A DNA stretch of 64,000 nt from Eubacterium sp. Lineage in GTDB: Bacteria; Bacillota; Clostridia; Oscillospirales; Acutalibacteraceae. Each line of letters starts with the position of its first letter. Position 1 is the first letter of the stretch. The notes beneath the pieces are model-generated. The model ran no database searches. It was not told the origin of the DNA and saw only the letters and a program-made list of their open reading frames with translations. Where the stretch lies: assembly GCA_029258375.1 (NCBI GenBank), contig JARHZA010000001.1, positions 1 through 64,000 on the forward strand, written 5' to 3'. Shown here piece after piece: positions 61,242 through 64,000 of this stretch. Both the position numbers and the translations under genes were made by a program.

Positions 61242-62231
61242 ATGAACATCCTTGTAATTTTTACTGGTGGAACAATCGGTTCTTCCGTATCTGGAACAAC
61301 AATTTCTACAAACAAAAGCAACACATATCTACTTCTTGATATGTTTAAAAAAGCTACTAATAAAAATATAAATTTTAAAACTGCTGAACCATACTATGCT
61401 CTTAGTGAAAACAATACCGGCAAAAATTTTGAAATGTTAATTTCATATATTTCTAATGCTCTTAACAAAAACTATGACGGCATAATAATAACTCACGGAA
61501 CAGATACTTTGCAATACACGTCTGCTGCTCTTTCATTTGCTTTTGGCTCAAACACAATTCCTATTATGGTTGTATCAAGCAACTATGTTTTAACTGATAA
61601 ACGTGCAAACGGGCTTCAAAACTTTATATCAGCAGTTGATTTTATTGAAAACAAATGTGGCAATGGCGTTTTTGTAAGTTACCAAAACACAAACGATAAA
61701 CCATATATTCACAGAGCATCAAGACTTATTGCTCACGCTGAATTTAGCGATGATGTTTACAGCATAAATAATCAATATTACGGCTATTTTAACGGCACAG
61801 ATTTTATAAAAAATAAAAATTACAATGCAAAAAAAGATGAAATAGCACCATTTAATAAAACTGTTTTTAATACACACAGTGAAGATATAGAAGTTATAAA
61901 CTCTTATGTTGGTCTTAAATATCCAAAAGTAAACGAAAAATGGAAAGCAGTTATAATAAAAGCATATCATTCTGGCACTCTTTGCACTGATGATGAAAGT
62001 TTTTGCAGTTTTGCTAAAGAACTTAAAGAAAAAAATATTCCTTGCTATATTTCTGGTGCAAAAATTGGCACAGTTTATGAAAGTGCAACCGTTTTTGATG
62101 AATACAATTTAAAAATACTTCCTTTTGCATCAACAATTTCTCAGTACATTAAAATTTGGTTTGCAATTCAAAACAACATTGATTTTAATGAAATAATGAA
62201 CTTGTCACTTGGAGAAGATATTTTATTTTAA
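61242..62231 (+). CDS. L-asparaginase
   Basis: 329 aa. VIFTGGTIGSS at residues 6-16 (first catalytic Thr) and HGTDTLQYT near residue 85 (second Thr and Asp), with TDKRANG (Lys). No signal peptide, so cytoplasmic type I. It turns Asn into Asp and ammonia. Its promoter is a perfect consensus and its terminator is shared with etfA. Confidence 0.92.
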   Translation: MNILVIFTGGTIGSSVSGTTISTNKSNTYLLLDMFKKATNKNINFKTAEPYYALSENNTGKNFEMLISYISNALNKNYDGIIITHGTDTLQYTSAALSFAFGSNTIPIMVVSSNYVLTDKRANGLQNFISAVDFIENKCGNGVFVSYQNTNDKPYIHRASRLIAHAEFSDDVYSINNQYYGYFNGTDFIKNKNYNAKKDEIAPFNKTVFNTHSEDIEVINSYVGLKYPKVNEKWKAVIIKAYHSGTLCTDDESFCSFAKELKEKNIPCYISGAKIGTVYESATVFDEYNLKILPFASTISQYIKIWFAIQNNIDFNEIMNLSLGEDILF

Positions 62232-62240
62232 ATTTTATAC

Positions 62241-62281
62241 AAAGAAAAAGACTTGAACTAAATGTTCAAGCCTTTTTCTTT
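62241..62281. terminator. Bidirectional terminator between asparaginase and etfA
   Basis: AAAGAAAAAGACTTGAAC pairs with GTTCAAGCCTTTTTCTTT with one mismatch around five bases. Confidence 0.85.
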
Positions 62282-62313
62282 TATGGGAGTAAAAATAGAT
62301 TGATGTACTCAAC

Positions 62314-63360
62314 TTATTTTGTTTGTGCTTTAATTGCTTCTGTAAGCATTGGAACAATTTTATTAAGATCACCAACAATGCCGTAATCTGCAACATCAAA
62401 AATTGGAGCAGATGCGTCTTTGTTAATAGCAATAATAATATCTGATTCTTCCATACCGGCAGCGTGCTGAATTGCACCACTAATACCAATTGCAAAATAT
62501 ACATTAGGGCGAACAGTTTTACCAGTTTGACCTACTTGTAAATCTTTTGGAAGCCAACCGTTATCAACAACTGCTCTTGAGCAAGAAACTGTGCCACCAA
62601 GAGCTTCTGCTAAATCTTCAAGAAGTTTAAAGTTTTCTTTACTTCCAACTCCACGGCCACCAGAAACAAGAATTTTTGCTGCCTGAATATCAACAGTTGT
62701 AGCAACTTCTTTAACAATATCAAGAATTTCTACATAGCAGTTGTTTTCTTCAAGTTCAGGATTAAATTCAATAATATTAGCCTTTGCATCTGCAATAGGT
62801 TCAATTTTTTGCATAACACCAGGGCGAACTGTTGCCATTTGAGGACGGTTGTCTGGGCAAGCAATAGTTGCAATTGTGTTGCCACCAAATGCAGGGCGAG
62901 TCATAAGAAGTTGGTTGTGCTTTTGTTCTCTGTTTGGAAGTGGGTTAAGTGGGAAATCTCCAATTTCAAGAACTGTGCAGTCTGCGGTAAGACCTGTGCC
63001 AACTCTTGCAGAAACACGTGGGCCTAAATCTCTACCAATAGCAGTTGCACCAACAAGCATAATCTCTGGTTTATATTCGTTTATAACTGCTGCAAGTGCT
63101 TGTGTGTAAGGTTCTGTTCTGTAAACTTCAAGAACAGGGCTATCAACAACTATAACTTTATCTGCACCATATTGTGCAAGTGAATCTGCAAGTGGTTTAA
63201 CATTATAGCCAAGAAGAATTGCTGTAACTTCTGTTTTGAGTTCTGCTGCAAGTTCTTTTGCTTTGCCAAGAAGTTCATAAGCAATTGGGCTTATTTCGTT
63301 ATCTACCTGCTGAGCGAAAATGTAAACGCCTTTATATTGTTCTATATTTTCTGTAATCAT
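62314..63360 (-). CDS. etfA: Electron-transfer flavoprotein alpha subunit
   Basis: 348 aa. The C-terminal FAD domain is clear: VSGGRGVGSKENFKLLEDLAEALGG, VDNGWLPKDLQVGQTGKTV, AIGISGAIQHAAGM. It binds EtfB and passes electrons to or from acyl-CoA dehydrogenases; in Clostridia the pair often drives electron bifurcation with Bcd. No N-terminal ferredoxin domain is present. It lies 14 bases after etfB with GGAGG. Confidence 0.97.
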   Translation of the reverse strand: MITENIEQYKGVYIFAQQVDNEISPIAYELLGKAKELAAELKTEVTAILLGYNVKPLADSLAQYGADKVIVVDSPVLEVYRTEPYTQALAAVINEYKPEIMLVGATAIGRDLGPRVSARVGTGLTADCTVLEIGDFPLNPLPNREQKHNQLLMTRPAFGGNTIATIACPDNRPQMATVRPGVMQKIEPIADAKANIIEFNPELEENNCYVEILDIVKEVATTVDIQAAKILVSGGRGVGSKENFKLLEDLAEALGGTVSCSRAVVDNGWLPKDLQVGQTGKTVRPNVYFAIGISGAIQHAAGMEESDIIIAINKDASAPIFDVADYGIVGDLNKIVPMLTEAIKAQTK

Positions 63361-63374
63361 TTTCTTCTCCTCCC

Positions 63375-64000
63375 TTAGATAACGTGTTTTTCTATAAGTT
63401 TATCTAAAATATATTCAGCAGCTTCTTTTGGTGAATCTGGAGTAACAGTTTCGCCTGCACCTTTTCTAACTTTATCAGAAGCTTTTGCAATTTTAGTAGG
63501 TGAGCCACTAAGACCAATGTTTGAATCATCAACATCTTTAAGGTCTGCTCTGCCCCAAACGGTAATTTCTTTTTTATACGCATCAAAAATGCCACCTGGA
63601 GTCATATATCTTGGCTCGTTAAGTTCTGAAAGTGCTGTAATGGCACAAGGCATTTTTGTTCTAAGAATATGGTATCTATCGTCAAACTGACGTTTTACTA
63701 TAACGTTATCGCCTTCAACTTTAATATCCTCAGCATAAGAAATAACAGGAATACCAAGATGTTCAGCAATTTGTGGGCCAACTTGTGCAGTATCGCCGTC
63801 TATTGCCTGACGTCCAGTAATAATAATATCATAATCAATATTGCGAAGTGCACCTGCAATAGTTGATGATGTAGCCCAAGTATCTGCACCACCAAGAACT
63901 CTATCAGTTACAAGAATTCCGTTATCTGCGCCCATTGCCATAGCCTCACGCAATACTTCTTCTGCCTTTGGAAGTCCCATTGTAAGAGCAGTAACTTCTG
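63375..64000 (-). CDS. etfB: Electron-transfer flavoprotein beta subunit (5' end outside window)
   Basis: The frame is open to the right edge, so the true start lies beyond base 64000 and the internal ATG at 63980 is not the start. At least 208 residues are seen: TDRVLGGADTWATSSTIA, GRQAIDGDTAQVGPQIAEHLG, and the C-terminal LDKLIEKHVI. It forms the dimer with EtfA and holds the second FAD or AMP. An acyl-CoA dehydrogenase gene is likely further upstream; that is inference. Confidence 0.95.
   Translation of the reverse strand, partial: EVTALTMGLPKAEEVLREAMAMGADNGILVTDRVLGGADTWATSSTIAGALRNIDYDIIITGRQAIDGDTAQVGPQIAEHLGIPVISYAEDIKVEGDNVIVKRQFDDRYHILRTKMPCAITALSELNEPRYMTPGGIFDAYKKEITVWGRADLKDVDDSNIGLSGSPTKIAKASDKVRKGAGETVTPDSPKEAAEYILDKLIEKHVI

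Noticed and set aside
61242..62231. Secreted type II asparaginase
   Set aside because: The N-terminus starts directly with the catalytic strand and has no signal peptide.
1..64000. CRISPR array, rRNA operon or insertion sequence
   Set aside because: No regular spaced repeats, rRNA sequence or transposase gene was seen; the repeats found are short hairpins or direct pairs.

Overview
This window is chromosomal DNA from a low-GC Gram-positive bacterium, most likely an anaerobic, spore-forming gut member of the Clostridia (Oscillospiraceae/Ruminococcaceae-like). The evidence is the AT-rich sequence with strong AGGAGG-type ribosome sites, the spore cortex-lytic enzyme SleB, a SigI/RsgI pair, an electron-transfer flavoprotein pair, a flavodiiron protein, a GTP-type PEP carboxykinase, and several C-terminal choline/glucan-binding-type repeats. 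The species cannot be fixed from the sequence alone.

Layout. 1-0.55 kb: the 3' end of a cell-wall-binding repeat protein. 0.6-8.8 kb: minus-strand housekeeping genes (pckG, tsaD, rimI, polA, a DUF1015 protein, coaX). 9.0-19.7 kb: a compact minus-strand phage structural cassette running from terminase to baseplate and a fibre-like protein. Its large terminase carries two in-frame stop codons, and it has no sheath, tube, tape measure, lysis, integrase or repressor gene. 19.8-26.1 kb: cell-envelope genes (a large membrane protein, a lipoprotein, a zinc-ribbon/Thr-rich protein, a C_GCAxxG_C_C protein, tRNA-Arg, an XRE regulator, an L,D-transpeptidase). 26.3-32.8 kb: ROK kinase, phospholipase-D-like protein, rsmE, ogg, a DnaA-box-like cluster and sleB. 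32.9-37.1 kb: a translation operon (DUF951, prfA, a fused tsaC-coaE gene, an M18 aminopeptidase). 37.2-45.3 kb: an S1-domain protein, a YfhO protein, tRNA-Gly, a DnaD/DnaC-like primosome pair and a large membrane protein. 45.3-49.1 kb: a minus-strand block with a VTC-type polyphosphate polymerase domain protein, two paralogous DUF4956 membrane proteins, and SigI/RsgI. 49.2-54 kb: trmB, vanZ-like, a small FTR-like iron-sulphur protein, an acetyltransferase and a GH5 enzyme. 53.8-64 kb: amino-acid and redox metabolism (flavodiiron protein, NSS transporter divergent from ilvE, ylmH, a MetE-like methyltransferase with a LysR regulator, asparaginase, etfA, and partial etfB).

Points of most interest: (1) the VTC + 2x DUF4956 + sigI/rsgI block, where the RsgI homologue appears to lack the usual Asn-Pro self-cleavage site and ends in a long acidic tail; (2) the phage cassette, which keeps intact head and baseplate genes but lacks the whole tail shaft and has a doubly interrupted terminase; (3) a single-chain threonylcarbamoyl-AMP synthase/dephospho-CoA kinase fusion; (4) a cluster of DnaA-box-like sites far from any dnaA gene, before sleB; (5) several candidate operators, including a MET-box-like dyad before the methionine synthase gene and an inverted repeat between the divergent NSS transporter and ilvE.
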